Origin: Microbacterium sp.
Lineage (GTDB): Bacteria; Actinomycetota; Actinomycetes; Actinomycetales; Microbacteriaceae
NCBI RefSeq assembly: GCF_031179285.1
Contig: NZ_JAPSHY010000007.1
Coordinates: 92,588 to 156,587 of the forward strand
DNA: 64,000 nucleotides
Direction of reading: 5' to 3'
In this document: positions 24,553-34,265 of the stretch, piece by piece
Layout of the letters: each line of letters opens with the position of its first letter
How positions within the stretch are numbered: the stretch's first letter is position 1
The notes under the pieces: model-generated
Seen by the model: only the letters and a program-made list of their open reading frames with translations
The model's database searches: none
What the model was told of the DNA's origin: nothing
Position numbers and translations under genes: made by a program

Positions 24553-25917
24553 ATGGACGAACGAGAGCGTGCTCTCGACGCCGCGCACCGCAGCGCGAAC
24601 GAGTTCCTGGTCACGCTCGCTGACAGGCCGGTCTGGCCTCGCGCGAGCCTGGAGGAGATGCTCGACGCGTTCGGGGGCGAACTTCCGGAGCACGGGACCG
24701 ATCCCGCGGCCGTGATCGCAGAGATCTCCGAGCGCGCCGACCCGGGCCTGGTCGCCATCCCCGGTGGAAGGTTCTTCGGTTTCGTGATCGGCGCCACCCA
24801 TCCGGCGGCTCTCGCCGCCGACTGGCTCGTGTCGGCGTGGGATCAGAACGCCGGCTCCTCGAAGCTGACTCCTGCGACGGTCGCCATGGAACGAGTCGCC
24901 GGACAGTGGATGCTCGAGGTGCTCGGGCTCCCGTCTTCCGCGAGCGTCGGCTTCGTGACCGGCGGGCAGCTCGCCAACTTCACGTGCCTCTCCACCGCGC
25001 GCAATGCCGTCCTGATGCGGGCAGGGTGGGATCTCGCCGAGCGCGGGCTCCGTGCCGCCCCGCCGTTGCGATTCGTCGTCGGCGCAGACCGCCACGGCTC
25101 CATCGACCGGGCCGCGCGCTTCCTCGGCATCGGGCGCGCAGAGATGATCGTCGTCGACTCGGACGACCAGGGACGCATGCGGGCGGAGGCGCTGGAGCGC
25201 GCTCTGCACGAGAGCGCCGGGCCGCTGATCGTCTGCCTGCAGGCGGGCGAGGTGCATACCGGCGCGTTCGACGACTTCTCGACGCTCATCCCGATCGCCC
25301 GGCAGCACGATGCATGGGTTCACATCGACGGGGCCTTCGGACTCTGGGCTGCCGCCTCTCCCTCGCTGCGGCATCTCACGAACGGCATCGACCAGGCGGA
25401 CTCGTGGGCGACCGACGCGCACAAGACCCTCAACGTCCCCTACGACTGCGGCATGGCGATCGTCCGGGTTCCTGCCGACTCGATCGCCGCGTTCCGCACC
25501 GGCGGCGACTACCTGATCTACTCCGGGCTCGACCCGTGGGACGTCACGCCCGAACTCTCGCGGCGTGCCCGCGGCGTCCCCGCGTGGGCCGCGATGCGAA
25601 GCCTCGGCAGAACGGGGATCATCGCGCTTCTCGACCGGCTGCACCAGAATGCGGTGGCGATGGCGGCGGGGCTTCGGAGCGTCGACGGCATCGAGGTGCT
25701 CAACGACGTCGACTACACGCAGGTGATGTTCAGGCTCGACACCGATGACGCCACCCGGGCCCTCGGAGAGGCCATCCTCGCTGACGGCACCGCTGCGGTG
25801 ACCGGTGCCCAGTGGCGTGGTCTCGCGACGCTCCGCTGCTCGATGTCCTCCTGGGCGACGACGAGCGACGACATCGACCGCACCGTGGCGGCGATCCGTC
25901 GACTCGCCGCCGTCTGA
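24553..25917 (+). CDS. PLP-dependent group II decarboxylase family protein
   Basis: 454 residues with the fold type I decarboxylase layout. GGQLANFTCLSTARN (near 138-152) binds the PLP phosphate. DRHGSIDRAARFLGIGR contains the ring-stacking His. VHIDGAFG gives the Asp near 259, and TDAHKTLNVPYDCG places the PLP lysine at about 291. Relatives decarboxylate aromatic or acidic amino acids; the substrate cannot be read here. It sits on the opposite strand within the otherwise conserved pdxT-to-yebC interval. GAGACT 7 nt before the ATG is a weak leaderless-type -10; the frame is open 12 codons upstream without a ribosome site. Confidence 0.85.
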   Translation: MDERERALDAAHRSANEFLVTLADRPVWPRASLEEMLDAFGGELPEHGTDPAAVIAEISERADPGLVAIPGGRFFGFVIGATHPAALAADWLVSAWDQNAGSSKLTPATVAMERVAGQWMLEVLGLPSSASVGFVTGGQLANFTCLSTARNAVLMRAGWDLAERGLRAAPPLRFVVGADRHGSIDRAARFLGIGRAEMIVVDSDDQGRMRAEALERALHESAGPLIVCLQAGEVHTGAFDDFSTLIPIARQHDAWVHIDGAFGLWAAASPSLRHLTNGIDQADSWATDAHKTLNVPYDCGMAIVRVPADSIAAFRTGGDYLIYSGLDPWDVTPELSRRARGVPAWAAMRSLGRTGIIALLDRLHQNAVAMAAGLRSVDGIEVLNDVDYTQVMFRLDTDDATRALGEAILADGTAAVTGAQWRGLATLRCSMSSWATTSDDIDRTVAAIRRLAAV

Positions 25918-25987
25918 ACGCCCGGAACTGCTCTGCTACTTTCGTGTCGGAGACACTCCGTCTCAGGTGGAGGGGAATGAGGACGCG

Positions 25988-26908
25988 GTGCACGGGGCTG
26001 ATCGACGCCGACCTGCGTGGCAAACGCTGCCCGCCGCGATGCGCGCGACAGTCATCGACCATATCGGCGGTGCTTACGAATCGGACTCTCCGTCGCACCG
26101 TGGATTCGGTGCCGGCTACGCCGGGGTCGTGCAGACGACCGAAGGGCGCGCATTCGTGAAAGCGGTGTCCGCCGACGGCCACGCAGACTCGCTCGGATTC
26201 CTGCGGCAGGAGATGAGCGTGCTGAGCGCGATTCCCGCGACGTTATTTCCCACTCTCCGACTGTGCGTCGACAGCGAGGACGGCGCGGCGCTCGTCCTCG
26301 ATCCGATCGACGGCGAGCACCCCGGCTCCCCGTGGACCGTCGGTCAGCTCGATGCGATTGCCGCAGCCATGGCCGAGCTCGCCGCCGCGGCCGCGCCCAT
26401 CTCCTTACCGGATGCGAGCGAAGCAGTAGTGCCGCGTTACACGCGATGGCAGGACATCGCGCGTGATGAGGCCATGCTGCACGGACTGCCGCTCGCCATC
26501 CGCGCACGCCTCCCGGCGCTCCTCGAGATCGAGCGCGAGTTGGCTGCGACCATCGCCGGCGATTCGGTCATGCACAACGATCTTCGCGCCGACAACATCC
26601 TGCTCCACGACGGCACTGCTCACCTGCTTGACTGGCCGCACGCCCTGCGAGCGGCGCCGTGGGCCGACCTGCCCGTACTGTTGCCCAGCATCGAATCCGG
26701 CGGAGGCCCGCGATGCGAGGCAGCATGGCAGATTTTCCGAAGACATGGCGCACCGTCGCCCGAAGCACTGCTGCCGATCGCGGTCGGGTTCGCGTCGTTC
26801 CTCTGGCACGGGCAGTCGCTGCCGGAGATCCCCGAGATTCCCGGTCTGCGCCGATTTCAGCGGGATCAAGCCCGCGCGGCGTTGCGCTGGATCTCGACGA
26901 TGCTCTAG
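25988..26908 (+). CDS. Aminoglycoside-phosphotransferase-like kinase
   Basis: 306 residues with a protein-kinase-like fold. VVQTTEGRAFVKAV carries the ATP-binding Lys, and VMHNDLRADNILLHDG is the Brenner HxDxxxxN catalytic loop. LLDWPHA stands where the metal-binding Asp belongs. Such proteins phosphorylate small molecules (aminoglycosides, sugars, choline, others). There is no evidence of antibiotic resistance. I place the start at the GTG preceded by GAGGA; an ATG 17 codons later is an alternative, and the longer open frame overlaps the decarboxylase. Tail-to-tail it overlaps the DUF402 gene by 4 nt. Confidence 0.7.
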   Translation: MHGADRRRPAWQTLPAAMRATVIDHIGGAYESDSPSHRGFGAGYAGVVQTTEGRAFVKAVSADGHADSLGFLRQEMSVLSAIPATLFPTLRLCVDSEDGAALVLDPIDGEHPGSPWTVGQLDAIAAAMAELAAAAAPISLPDASEAVVPRYTRWQDIARDEAMLHGLPLAIRARLPALLEIERELAATIAGDSVMHNDLRADNILLHDGTAHLLDWPHALRAAPWADLPVLLPSIESGGGPRCEAAWQIFRRHGAPSPEALLPIAVGFASFLWHGQSLPEIPEIPGLRRFQRDQARAALRWISTML

Positions 26909-27776
26909 TCGTTCTCGCCGACGGAACCCGACCGGCGCCGAGCCGCGTCGATGTACGCGGTCGCGGGCAGCGCGAGCGGCGCGTCCATGTCGGCATCCGG
27001 CATCCAGCTGTCCCACCCCTCGTCGAGCGGCCACGACGCGGATTCGATGAAATCGCGACCGGCGGCATCCGCCAGCGCGCGCACGGCTTCGGCCTCAGCC
27101 GGAGAGAATCTCCCCTGCTCGACCGCCGCCACCAGCTCGTCCGCGTCCTTGAGCCAGACGTCTTCCGACCCGGGGTGCTCGGCGTCGATCCACAGATCCA
27201 GGATCAGGTCGCCGGTCGTGATGCCGCGTGCGCCGTCTCCTGCAGCCCGCCGCCGATGAGGAACTCGAGATTCACGTACGCGCCGTCCGGGCTGTCGTCG
27301 TCGCGGCGGAAGAACCACACCGACCACGGCTTCCCCGACGGCGCGACACGCAGCACGCCGGGACCGGTCCACGTGGCTTCCCGCATGACCCATGGAACCC
27401 GGAACCGCGATTCCAGCGGCACGTCACGCGTTCGACGTCCGTCTGCCGGAGCCGCCTCCAGCCTCTGCGATCCCGACGGGATCCACACCACGAGGCCGCG
27501 GGCGTCATCACGCACGACCCGCGCCACCTCGACATGGCGTCGGTACTGCCAGAGGATGACCTCGCCGGGAATGAACCGCGGGGCGCCGGGCGTATCCGAC
27601 GGCACCTCGCCTGCGAGGCCGGGACCGACAGCCGGACGCGCATCGACGGTCGCGATCGCCGCATCGAGAGGGATCTCGGAGGTCGCGAGGCGACTCCACC
27701 CCTCACCGCGTCGGCCGATGAGCTCGACGACGCCGCCGCTCGAGCTGACATCGGTGGTTCCGATCGGCACACGCAT
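26905..27776 (-). pseudogene. DUF402-family protein gene broken by a frameshift
   Basis: Two overlapping frames together make one DUF402 protein. The first (from the ATG at 27776) has PGEVILWQYRRHVEVARVV, then WSVWFFRRDDDSPDGAYVNL. The second carries the C-terminal half, GITTGDLILDLWIDAEHPG and WLKDADELVAAVEQG. They join where NLE (frame 1) should run on into VPHRR (frame 2), at about 27262-27266. The shift equals loss of one base. This may be a real inactivation or a sequencing error. DUF402 proteins include nucleoside-diphosphate phosphatases. The TAGCGT 6 nt before the ATG is an intact leaderless-type promoter. Confidence 0.8.
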
Positions 27777-27782
27777 GCCGCA

Positions 27783-27788
27783 ACGCTA
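27783..27788 (-). promoter_or_regulatory. -10 element of a leaderless promoter for the DUF402 gene
   Basis: TAGCGT with exactly 6 nt before the ATG at 27776. Confidence 0.5.
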
Positions 27789-27816
27789 CCAAGCCGGACC
27801 GATCGGCCCCGTCGCC

Positions 27817-28422
27817 TCACTGCCGACGCGAGACCCGCGACAGGAAGAGCTCGTGGAATCGGGTTTCGCCGGTGATCTCCGGGTGAAAGCTCAGTCCGAG
27901 CAGGTCTCCCTGCTCCACCGCGACGACACGGCCGTCATCGAGCGCTGCGAGCACGGATGCCGCTTCGCCGACGCTCTCGATCACCGGTCCTCGGATGAAG
28001 GCGGCGTGCACCGGCTCCGCGCCCAGGACCGGCACGTCGAGTCGAGCCTCGAACGACTCCACCTGACGGCCGAAAGCGTTGCGCCGCACGGTCACATCGA
28101 GCCCGCCGAACGACTCCTGGCCGTCGATCGCGTCGACGAGCCGATCGGCCAGCATGATGAGTCCCGCACACGTGCCCAGCACCGGCATCCCGTCCTGGAT
28201 GGCGGCTCGGATCGGCTCCTGCATCCCGAAGATCCGAGAGAGCTTGTCGATGACGCTGGATTCTCCGCCCGGGATCACCAGACCGTCGACGGCGGCGAGC
28301 TCCTCGGGCCTGCGCACCAGACGGACGTCCGCGCCGAGGCCGGTGAGCACGGCGGCATGCTCGCGCACGTCACCCTGCAACGCGAGCACGCCGACTCGCG
28401 GCGCGGAGCTGCTACCAGCCAC
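27817..28422 (-). CDS. pdxT: Pyridoxal 5'-phosphate synthase glutaminase subunit PdxT
   Basis: 201-residue class I glutaminase that supplies ammonia to Pdx[15 protein letters not shown] at the N-terminus and [12 protein letters not shown] give the oxyanion region. The catalytic Cys lies in [11 protein letters not shown] (near residue 89), and the His-Glu pair in FHPEITGE near the C-terminus. The GTG start lies 11 nt inside the end of pdxS, giving coupling; the reading frame is open further upstream inside pdxS, but those residues are not PdxT-like. Confidence 0.96.
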   Translation of the reverse strand: MAGSSSAPRVGVLALQGDVREHAAVLTGLGADVRLVRRPEELAAVDGLVIPGGESSVIDKLSRIFGMQEPIRAAIQDGMPVLGTCAGLIMLADRLVDAIDGQESFGGLDVTVRRNAFGRQVESFEARLDVPVLGAEPVHAAFIRGPVIESVGEAASVLAALDDGRVVAVEQGDLLGLSFHPEITGETRFHELFLSRVSRRQ

Positions 28423-29314
28423 GCTCTGCGAGGCGGTGCGGCGCCGGAAGGTCGGAGACGTTGATGCCGACCATCGCCTCGCCGAGACCGCGCGAAACCT
28501 CGGCGATGACCTTGGCGTCGTCGTAGAAGGTGGTCGCCTTGACGATCGCCTTGGCACGCTCCGCCGGGTTCCCCGACTTGAAGATCCCGGAACCGACGAA
28601 GACGCCGTCCGCTCCGAGCTGCATCATCATCGCGGCATCCGCGGGGGTGGCGACGCCGCCGGCGACGAAGAGGACGACCGGAAGCGTCCCGGTCTCGGCG
28701 ATCTCTGCGACGAGGTCGTAGGGGGCCTGCAGTTCCTTGGCGGCGACGAAGAGCTCATCCTTCCGCAGCGCGGTGAGAGCCGCGATCTCGCCACGGATCT
28801 TGCGGATGTGCTTCATCGCCTCGGAGACGTCACCGGTGCCGGCTTCACCCTTGGAGCGGATCATCGCGGCGCCCTCGTTGATACGGCGGAGGGCCTCACC
28901 GAGATTGGTGGCCCCGCACACGAACGGCACCGTGAAACCGAACTTGTCGATGTGGTTGACGTAGTCGGCGGGCGAGAGCACCTCGGACTCGTCGATGTAG
29001 TCGACGCCGAGCTCCTGAAGCACCTGTGCCTCGACGAAGTGACCGATGCGCGCCTTGGCCATCACCGGAATCGACACCGCATCGATGATGCTGTCGATCA
29101 TGTCGGGGTCGCTCATGCGGGATACGCCCCCCTGGGCGCGGATGTCGGCGGGGACCCGTTCCAGCGCCATCACGGCGACGGCGCCGGCATCCTCGGCGAT
29201 CTTCGCCTGCTCCGCGGTGACGACGTCCATGATGACGCCACCCTTGAGCATCTCGGCGAGGCCGCGCTTGACGCGCGAGGATCCGGTGGTCAGGTTCTGG
29301 TCGGTGGCGGTCAT
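28412..29314 (-). CDS. pdxS: Pyridoxal 5'-phosphate synthase lyase subunit PdxS
   Basis: 300-residue TIM-barrel synthase making PLP from ribose 5-phosphate, glyceraldehyde 3-phosphate and ammonia. Near-invariant stretches are visible: [40 protein letters not shown], and [15 protein letters not shown] with one active-site Lys. GEAGTGDV and [12 protein letters not shown] (phosphate site) follow. Strong GAGAGGAC ribosome site. It is divergent from a MocR-type regulator, the usual control arrangement for pdxST in Actinobacteria. Confidence 0.98.
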   Translation of the reverse strand: MTATDQNLTTGSSRVKRGLAEMLKGGVIMDVVTAEQAKIAEDAGAVAVMALERVPADIRAQGGVSRMSDPDMIDSIIDAVSIPVMAKARIGHFVEAQVLQELGVDYIDESEVLSPADYVNHIDKFGFTVPFVCGATNLGEALRRINEGAAMIRSKGEAGTGDVSEAMKHIRKIRGEIAALTALRKDELFVAAKELQAPYDLVAEIAETGTLPVVLFVAGGVATPADAAMMMQLGADGVFVGSGIFKSGNPAERAKAIVKATTFYDDAKVIAEVSRGLGEAMVGINVSDLPAPHRLAERGW

Positions 29315-29355
29315 CGCAGTCCTCTCGGTGTGATCTCTCGCTCGAATCGGTGGTG

Positions 29356-29383
29356 ATTCAATGAAAGTTTTGATCTATGACAA
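29356..29383 (-). promoter_or_regulatory. pdxS promoter in an AT-rich divergent region
   Basis: Minus-strand TTGTCA (29383-29378), 16-nt spacer, TTGAAT (29361-29356). The stretch 29351-29385 is markedly AT-rich against its surroundings. It contains AAAGTTTTGATCTA, which recalls the AAAGTGG...CTA motif described for PdxR of Corynebacterium. The divergent MocR-type protein is the likely binder (inference). Confidence 0.45.
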
Positions 29384-29407
29384 ACGCTAGCACTCTTCCG
29401 GGCGATC

Positions 29408-29413
29408 TAGACT
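29408..29413 (+). promoter_or_regulatory. Candidate -10 of the MocR-type regulator gene
   Basis: TAGACT. It places transcription start near 29420, so the ATG at 29418 would be lost and the ATG at 29433, which has GAGGGG before it, would be used. Confidence 0.4.
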
Positions 29414-29432
29414 CAGCATGACGAGGGGTGAC

Positions 29433-30740
29433 ATGGACGACGAGATCACAGGGACGACGGCTGCCGACATCGCGGCGAGCGTTCGATCGCTCTTGGAGCG
29501 CGGATTGCTCAGCCACGGAAGCGTGCTTCCCCCCGTGCGGGAACTCGCGCAGACCCTCGGCGTCAACCGAAACACCGCTGTCGCGGCCTACCGGCAGCTC
29601 GCTCAGGCAGGACTCGTCGTTTCCCGCGGGCGTGCCGGCACCATCGTCGCCGGCGGTGACTCCGTCGCGCAAGAGGGGTACGCCGCTGACACCGTGCTGC
29701 GCGACATCGGAACCGGCAACCCGGACCCCCGGCTCATCCCCGACCCGACCCCGGCGCTGGCGACGGTCACCGGGCGGCCCGTGCTCTACGGCGAGCCCGT
29801 CATCGACAGTGCACTCGACGACTGGGCGCGCGCGTGGGTCTCATCCGACCTCCACGGAGCCGACTTCCGCATCACCATCACCAGTGGCGCGGTGGATGCC
29901 GTGGAGCGCCTGCTCGCGCAGGCGCTGATGCGCGATGACGCGGTCGCGCTGGAGGATCCCTGCTTCCTCGCCAGCATCCACACGGTGCGACTCGGCGGCT
30001 ATCGAGCCGCACCCGTGGCCGTCGACGCCGAGGGGATGACGGTCGACGGCCTGCGCGCGGCCCTCGACGCCGGTGTGCGCGCGATCATCTGCACGCCGCG
30101 GGCGCAGAACCCGACCGGAGCGAGTCTCAGCGCTCGCCGAGCAGCCGTGCTGCGCACAGTCCTCGCCGAGCATCCCTACGTGCTGATCATCGAGGACGAC
30201 CACTTCTCGATGCTCTCGCAGCGGCCGTACGAAACGCTGATCGGGGCGGGTCATCGACGTTTCGCCCTCGTGCGGTCGGTGTCGAAGTTCCTGGGACCCG
30301 ACATGTGCCTCGCGGTCGCCGCGACCGACCCGGAGACCGCCGATCGCCTGGCGATGCGCCTGAGCCCCGGCACGACCTGGGTGAGTCACCTGCTGCAGCG
30401 TCTCACACTCGCCCAGCTCACCGACGACGAGGTCGCCGCCCGGATAACGTCTGCCGGGCGCCACTACGCAGAGCGCAACGAGGCTTTCGCCGAGAGACTG
30501 CGGGCGCACGGGATCGGCGTCGTCCCCGGCGACGGCCTGAGTCTCTGGGTCGAACTCCCCCGGCCGGCGCGCGTCGTCTCCGAGCGGCTGATGCGACGGG
30601 GGTGGCTGGTGCGCACGGGCGACGACTTCGTGCTCGACGAGCGCGCCATGCCCTCCCGCCACCTGCGCCTCACGGTTCACGACCTGCCGGACGCCGACGC
30701 TGACACGCTCGTGGACGACCTCGCGGCGGCGATCCGCTGA
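29433..30740 (+). CDS. pdxR: MocR-family regulator (PdxR-like): GntR winged helix plus aminotransferase domain
   Basis: 435 residues. The N-terminal GntR-type winged helix has LPPVRELAQTLGVNRNTAVA (near 35-54). From about 90 on there is a fold type I aminotransferase domain with ITSGAVDAVERLL, PRAQNPTGASLS and the PLP lysine in VRSVSKFLGPDM. PdxR proteins sense PLP and activate pdxST, often repressing themselves. Placement between pdxS (divergent) and pdxY (28 nt downstream, same strand) strongly supports the PdxR assignment. The regulator may be named PtsJ elsewhere. Confidence 0.88.
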   Translation: MDDEITGTTAADIAASVRSLLERGLLSHGSVLPPVRELAQTLGVNRNTAVAAYRQLAQAGLVVSRGRAGTIVAGGDSVAQEGYAADTVLRDIGTGNPDPRLIPDPTPALATVTGRPVLYGEPVIDSALDDWARAWVSSDLHGADFRITITSGAVDAVERLLAQALMRDDAVALEDPCFLASIHTVRLGGYRAAPVAVDAEGMTVDGLRAALDAGVRAIICTPRAQNPTGASLSARRAAVLRTVLAEHPYVLIIEDDHFSMLSQRPYETLIGAGHRRFALVRSVSKFLGPDMCLAVAATDPETADRLAMRLSPGTTWVSHLLQRLTLAQLTDDEVAARITSAGRHYAERNEAFAERLRAHGIGVVPGDGLSLWVELPRPARVVSERLMRRGWLVRTGDDFVLDERAMPSRHLRLTVHDLPDADADTLVDDLAAAIR

Positions 30741-30768
30741 CCGCATCGCGAAGTGAGAAGATCGAAGG

Positions 30769-31620
30769 ATGAAGATCCTCTCGATCCAGTCGGCCGTCGC
30801 CTATGGCCACGTCGGAAACTCGGCCGCCGTGTTCCCGCTGCAGCGAATCGGCGTCGAGGTGCTGCCGGTGTACACCGTGAACTTCTCGAACCACACCGGT
30901 TACGGTGCCTGGCGCGGACCCTTGATCGCCCCCGACGACGTCCGTGAGGTCATCACCGGCATCGAGGAGCGGGGCGTCTTCGGCCAGGTAGATGCCGTGC
31001 TGTCCGGCTACCAGGGCGGTGAGGGCATCGGCGACGTGATCATCGACGCCGTCGCACGGGTCAAGACCGCCAACCCCGCCGCGGTGTACGCCTGCGACCC
31101 CGTCATGGGCAACGCGAAGTCCGGGTGCTTCGTCGCGCCGGCGATCCCGGTGCTGCTGAGAGAGCGCGTGGTGCCGGTCGCCGACATCATCACCCCGAAC
31201 CAGTTCGAGCTCGGCTTCCTCACCGAGACCGAGCCCGACACGCTCGAGTCGACGCTGGAGTCCGTCGACCTCGCGAGGGCGATGGGACCGCGCACCGTGC
31301 TGGTCACCAGCGTCGAGCGCCCCGACCGCGAGGAGGGCACGATCGAGATGATGGCCGTCGACGATCAGGGTGCGTGGATCGTGCAGACGCCGCACCTTCC
31401 GATGAAGGCGAACGGATCCGGCGATGTCACGGCGGCGCTGTTCACCGCGCACTACGTCGAGACCGGCAGTGCGCAGACGGCTCTGGAGCGCACGGCGTCC
31501 AGCGTCTTCGATCTGCTGAAGGCGACGCTCGACTCGGGCGAGCGCGAACTGCAGCTCGTCGAGTCGCAGGAGTACTACGCGAACCCGCGGATGCAGTTCA
31601 CCGCCCGTCAGGTGCGCTGA
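30769..31620 (+). CDS. pdxY: Pyridoxal kinase
   Basis: 283-residue ribokinase-fold kinase of vitamin B6 salvage. ILSIQSAVAYGHVGNSAAVF opens the protein. VLSGYQGGEGIGDV and YACDPVMGNAKSGCFV follow, then ITPNQFELGFLTE, and the catalytic anion-hole motif ANGSGDVTAALF near residue 220. GAAGG precedes the ATG. It is probably co-transcribed with the MocR-type regulator and complements PdxS/PdxT de novo synthesis. Confidence 0.95.
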   Translation: MKILSIQSAVAYGHVGNSAAVFPLQRIGVEVLPVYTVNFSNHTGYGAWRGPLIAPDDVREVITGIEERGVFGQVDAVLSGYQGGEGIGDVIIDAVARVKTANPAAVYACDPVMGNAKSGCFVAPAIPVLLRERVVPVADIITPNQFELGFLTETEPDTLESTLESVDLARAMGPRTVLVTSVERPDREEGTIEMMAVDDQGAWIVQTPHLPMKANGSGDVTAALFTAHYVETGSAQTALERTASSVFDLLKATLDSGERELQLVESQEYYANPRMQFTARQVR

Positions 31621-31647
31621 CGCTCGCAGGCGCCTGCCCCGCGAGCG
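31621..31647. terminator. Hairpin between convergent pdxY and HIT gene
   Basis: CGCTCGC ... GCGAGCG, 7-bp stem with an inner AGGCGCCT palindrome, starting directly after the pdxY stop. No T-run; a modest terminator candidate. Confidence 0.4.
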
Positions 31648-31656
31648 CGGCACCCC

Positions 31657-32205
31657 TCACACGGGCCAGGCGTCAGCCACTGCTTCCCGCACTTCGCCCA
31701 GAAGCTGCGGCAGCGCCTTCGTCTTGGCGATGATCGGGAAGAAGTTGGCGTCCGTCGCCCATCGCGGCACGATGTGCTGGTGAAGGTGCTCGGCCACACC
31801 CGCACCCGCGACCACACCCTGGTTCATGCCCAGGTTGAAGCCGTCGCAGTGGGAGACCTCGCGCAGCACGCGCATCGCGGTCTGGGTGAGCGCGCCGATC
31901 TCGGCGACCTCCTCGGGTGTCGCCTGATCGTAGGTCGCGATGTGGCGGTAGGGGCACACGAGCAGGTGCCCGGAGTTGTACGGGAAGAGGTTCAGCAGCA
32001 CGAACGCCGTCGTGCCGCGCGCCACGATCAGTCGCTCGGCATCCGGATACCTCGGTGCTTCGCAGAAGGGGCATTCCTCCCGCAGCGGCTCCGGGCCCGC
32101 CTTGATGTAGGCCATCCGGTGGGGCGTCCACAGCCGCTGGAACTCATCCGGTACACCGACCAGGTGCCCGGCATCCTCCAGCGGGTGCTGCGGTGCGTCC
32201 GTCAC
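31657..32205 (-). CDS. HIT-domain nucleotide hydrolase/phosphorylase
   Basis: 182 residues. CPFCEAP near 45-51 is a zinc-type pair. [20 protein letters not shown] and [12 protein letters not shown] carry the HIT motif (HxHxH) with the catalytic His. Actinobacterial relatives in this position act on diadenosine tetraphosphate (AP4A phosphorylase type); that activity is an inference here. The GTG start overlaps the thrS stop in a GTGA, so it is coupled to thrS, whose side reactions can produce dinucleotide polyphosphates. Confidence 0.9.
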   Translation of the reverse strand: MTDAPQHPLEDAGHLVGVPDEFQRLWTPHRMAYIKAGPEPLREECPFCEAPRYPDAERLIVARGTTAFVLLNLFPYNSGHLLVCPYRHIATYDQATPEEVAEIGALTQTAMRVLREVSHCDGFNLGMNQGVVAGAGVAEHLHQHIVPRWATDANFFPIIAKTKALPQLLGEVREAVADAWPV

Positions 32206-34190
32206 CCCAGGTCCCCTGCCGTCTGCACGAGAATGTGCTCGTCGATCGCGGAACGGATGCGGGCGACGGCGTCGGAGATCGGCACGCCGTTCTCCTGCGA
32301 GCCGTCTCGGTAGCGGAACGAGACAGTGCCGGCGGCTCGATCCTGCTCCCCCGCGATCAGCAGCAGTGGGACCTTGCCGGTGGTGTGGGTACGGATCTTC
32401 TTCTGCATCCGGTCGTCAGAGGTGTCGAGTTCGGCACGCACCCCGGCGTCGCGCAGCGTGCGGATCACCTCGCCGAGGTAGTCGGCGAATTCGTCCGCCA
32501 CCGGGATGCCGACGACCTGCAACGGCGACAGCCACACCGGGAAGTCACCGGCATAGTGCTCCAGCAGGATGGCGAAGAACCGCTCGATCGAGCCGAACAG
32601 CGCGCGGTGGATCATGATCGGGCGCTTCTTCTGCCCGTCCCTGTCCATGAACTCCAGGTCGAAGCGCTCGGGCAGGTTCGGGTCGACCTGCACCGTCGAG
32701 AGCTGCCAGACGCGGCCGATCGCGTCACGCGTCTTGAGGTCGATCTTGGGGCCGTAGAACGCGGCCTCTCCCGGCACCTCTGTCAGCTTGAGACCCGACG
32801 CGAGCGCGACCCGGCGCAACGCATCCGTGGACGATTCCCAGAACTCGTCGGACCCGATCCACTTCGACTTCTCGTCGTCCTTCATCGACAGCTCGAGCTC
32901 GAACTCGGTCAGGCCGAAGTCGCGCAGCATCGAGAGGATGAAATCGAGGACCTTGGCGACTTCCTCCTCCAACTGATCGGGGGTCACGAACAGGTGGGAG
33001 TCGTCCTGAGTGAAGCCCCGAACGCGGGTGAGACCGTGCAGGGCGCCGGAGAGCTCGTTCCGGTACACGGTGCCGTTCTCGGCGAAGCGGAGCGGAAGGT
33101 CGCGGTAGCTGCGTGCGCGCTCCTTGTAGATCAGGATATGCATCGGGCAGTTCATGGGCTTCAGGTAGTAGTCCTGGCCCTGCTTGGTGATCTCGCCGCT
33201 CTCGTCGCGCTCCTCGTCCATCACGATCGGAGGGAACATGCCCTCCTTGTACGTGACGAGGTGGTTCGAGGTGAGGAAGAGGTCCTCCTTCGAGATGTGC
33301 GGCGTGTACACGTAGGTGTAGCCGCCCTCAATGTGGCGCTTGCGTGCGTGCTGCTCCATCTCACCGCGGATCATGCCGCCGCGGGGGTGCCAGACGGAGA
33401 GGCCGGATCCGATCTCCTCGGGGAATGAGAACAGGTCGAGTTCCTTGCCGAGCCGGCGGTGGTCGCGCTTGGCGGCTTCCTCGAGACGGTGCTGGTAGGC
33501 GCGCAGTTCGTCCTTCGTCGGCCAGGCGGTGCCGTAGATGCGCTGCAGCTGCGGGTTCTTCTCGCTTCCGCGCCAGTAGGCGGCGGCGATGCGGGTGAGG
33601 TCCCACCCGTTACCGATCATCCGCGTGCTGGGCAGGTGCGGTCCGCGGCAGAGGTCCTTCCAGACCACGTCGCCGTCGCGCGTGGTGTTGTCGTAGATGG
33701 TGAGCTCGCCCTCGCCGACCTCGACCGACGCGCCCTCTGCCGCCTCCTTGCCGCCCTTCAGCCCGATGAGCTCGAGCTTGAACGGCTCGTTCGCGAGCTC
33801 GGCCCGTGCCTCCTCGTCGGTGACCACGCGGCGCACGAAGCGCTGCCCTTCGCGCACGATGCGCTGCATCTCCTTCGTGATCGCCTTGAGGTCTTCCGGG
33901 GTGAACGGCTCATCGACGCCGAAGTCGTAGTAGAACCCGTCGGTGATGGGCGGACCGATCCCAAGATTCGCCTGCGGGTTGATGCGCTGCACCGCCTGGG
34001 CGAGCACATGCGCCGTCGAGTGGCGGAGGATGCTGAGCCCGTCAGGGCTGTCGATCGTGACGGGCTCGACGTCGTCGGCGTCTGTCACTGTGGTCGCGAG
34101 GTCCTTGAGCGTGCCGTTGACGCGCATGGCGACGACGGATCGGTCAGAGAACAGGGCGAAGCCGTCTTTCGGCTGAGCATCTTCAGGCAC
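32202..34190 (-). CDS. thrS: Threonine--tRNA ligase
   Basis: 662-residue class II synthetase. A shortened TGS-like segment ([14 protein letters not shown]) is followed by the editing domain with [13 protein letters not shown] and [12 protein letters not shown]. The catalytic core has [11 protein letters not shown] and [12 protein letters not shown], and [20 protein letters not shown] precedes the anticodon-binding domain. GTG start with GGAG about 11 nt upstream. Followed by the overlapping HIT gene. No T-box-like leader is evident in the 75-nt gap upstream. Confidence 0.97.
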   Translation of the reverse strand: MPEDAQPKDGFALFSDRSVVAMRVNGTLKDLATTVTDADDVEPVTIDSPDGLSILRHSTAHVLAQAVQRINPQANLGIGPPITDGFYYDFGVDEPFTPEDLKAITKEMQRIVREGQRFVRRVVTDEEARAELANEPFKLELIGLKGGKEAAEGASVEVGEGELTIYDNTTRDGDVVWKDLCRGPHLPSTRMIGNGWDLTRIAAAYWRGSEKNPQLQRIYGTAWPTKDELRAYQHRLEEAAKRDHRRLGKELDLFSFPEEIGSGLSVWHPRGGMIRGEMEQHARKRHIEGGYTYVYTPHISKEDLFLTSNHLVTYKEGMFPPIVMDEERDESGEITKQGQDYYLKPMNCPMHILIYKERARSYRDLPLRFAENGTVYRNELSGALHGLTRVRGFTQDDSHLFVTPDQLEEEVAKVLDFILSMLRDFGLTEFELELSMKDDEKSKWIGSDEFWESSTDALRRVALASGLKLTEVPGEAAFYGPKIDLKTRDAIGRVWQLSTVQVDPNLPERFDLEFMDRDGQKKRPIMIHRALFGSIERFFAILLEHYAGDFPVWLSPLQVVGIPVADEFADYLGEVIRTLRDAGVRAELDTSDDRMQKKIRTHTTGKVPLLLIAGEQDRAAGTVSFRYRDGSQENGVPISDAVARIRSAIDEHILVQTAGDLG

Positions 34191-34265
34191 AGAGGATCTC
34201 CATCTCGGGGTCGCCTCCAGGTTACTCGCCCTCGCCTGCCGGCTCGGTCGCGCTGACGCTCCGGA

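Noticed and set aside
25988..26908. Antibiotic resistance gene
   Set aside because: The kinase fold alone does not indicate aminoglycoside resistance; no specific subfamily residues are recognisable.
27255..27270. Programmed ribosomal frameshift in the DUF402 gene
   Set aside because: No slippery heptamer or downstream structure is evident; gene decay or sequencing error is simpler.
34191..34265. T-box riboswitch upstream of thrS
   Set aside because: The gap is 75 nt, too short, and shows no T-box sequence.
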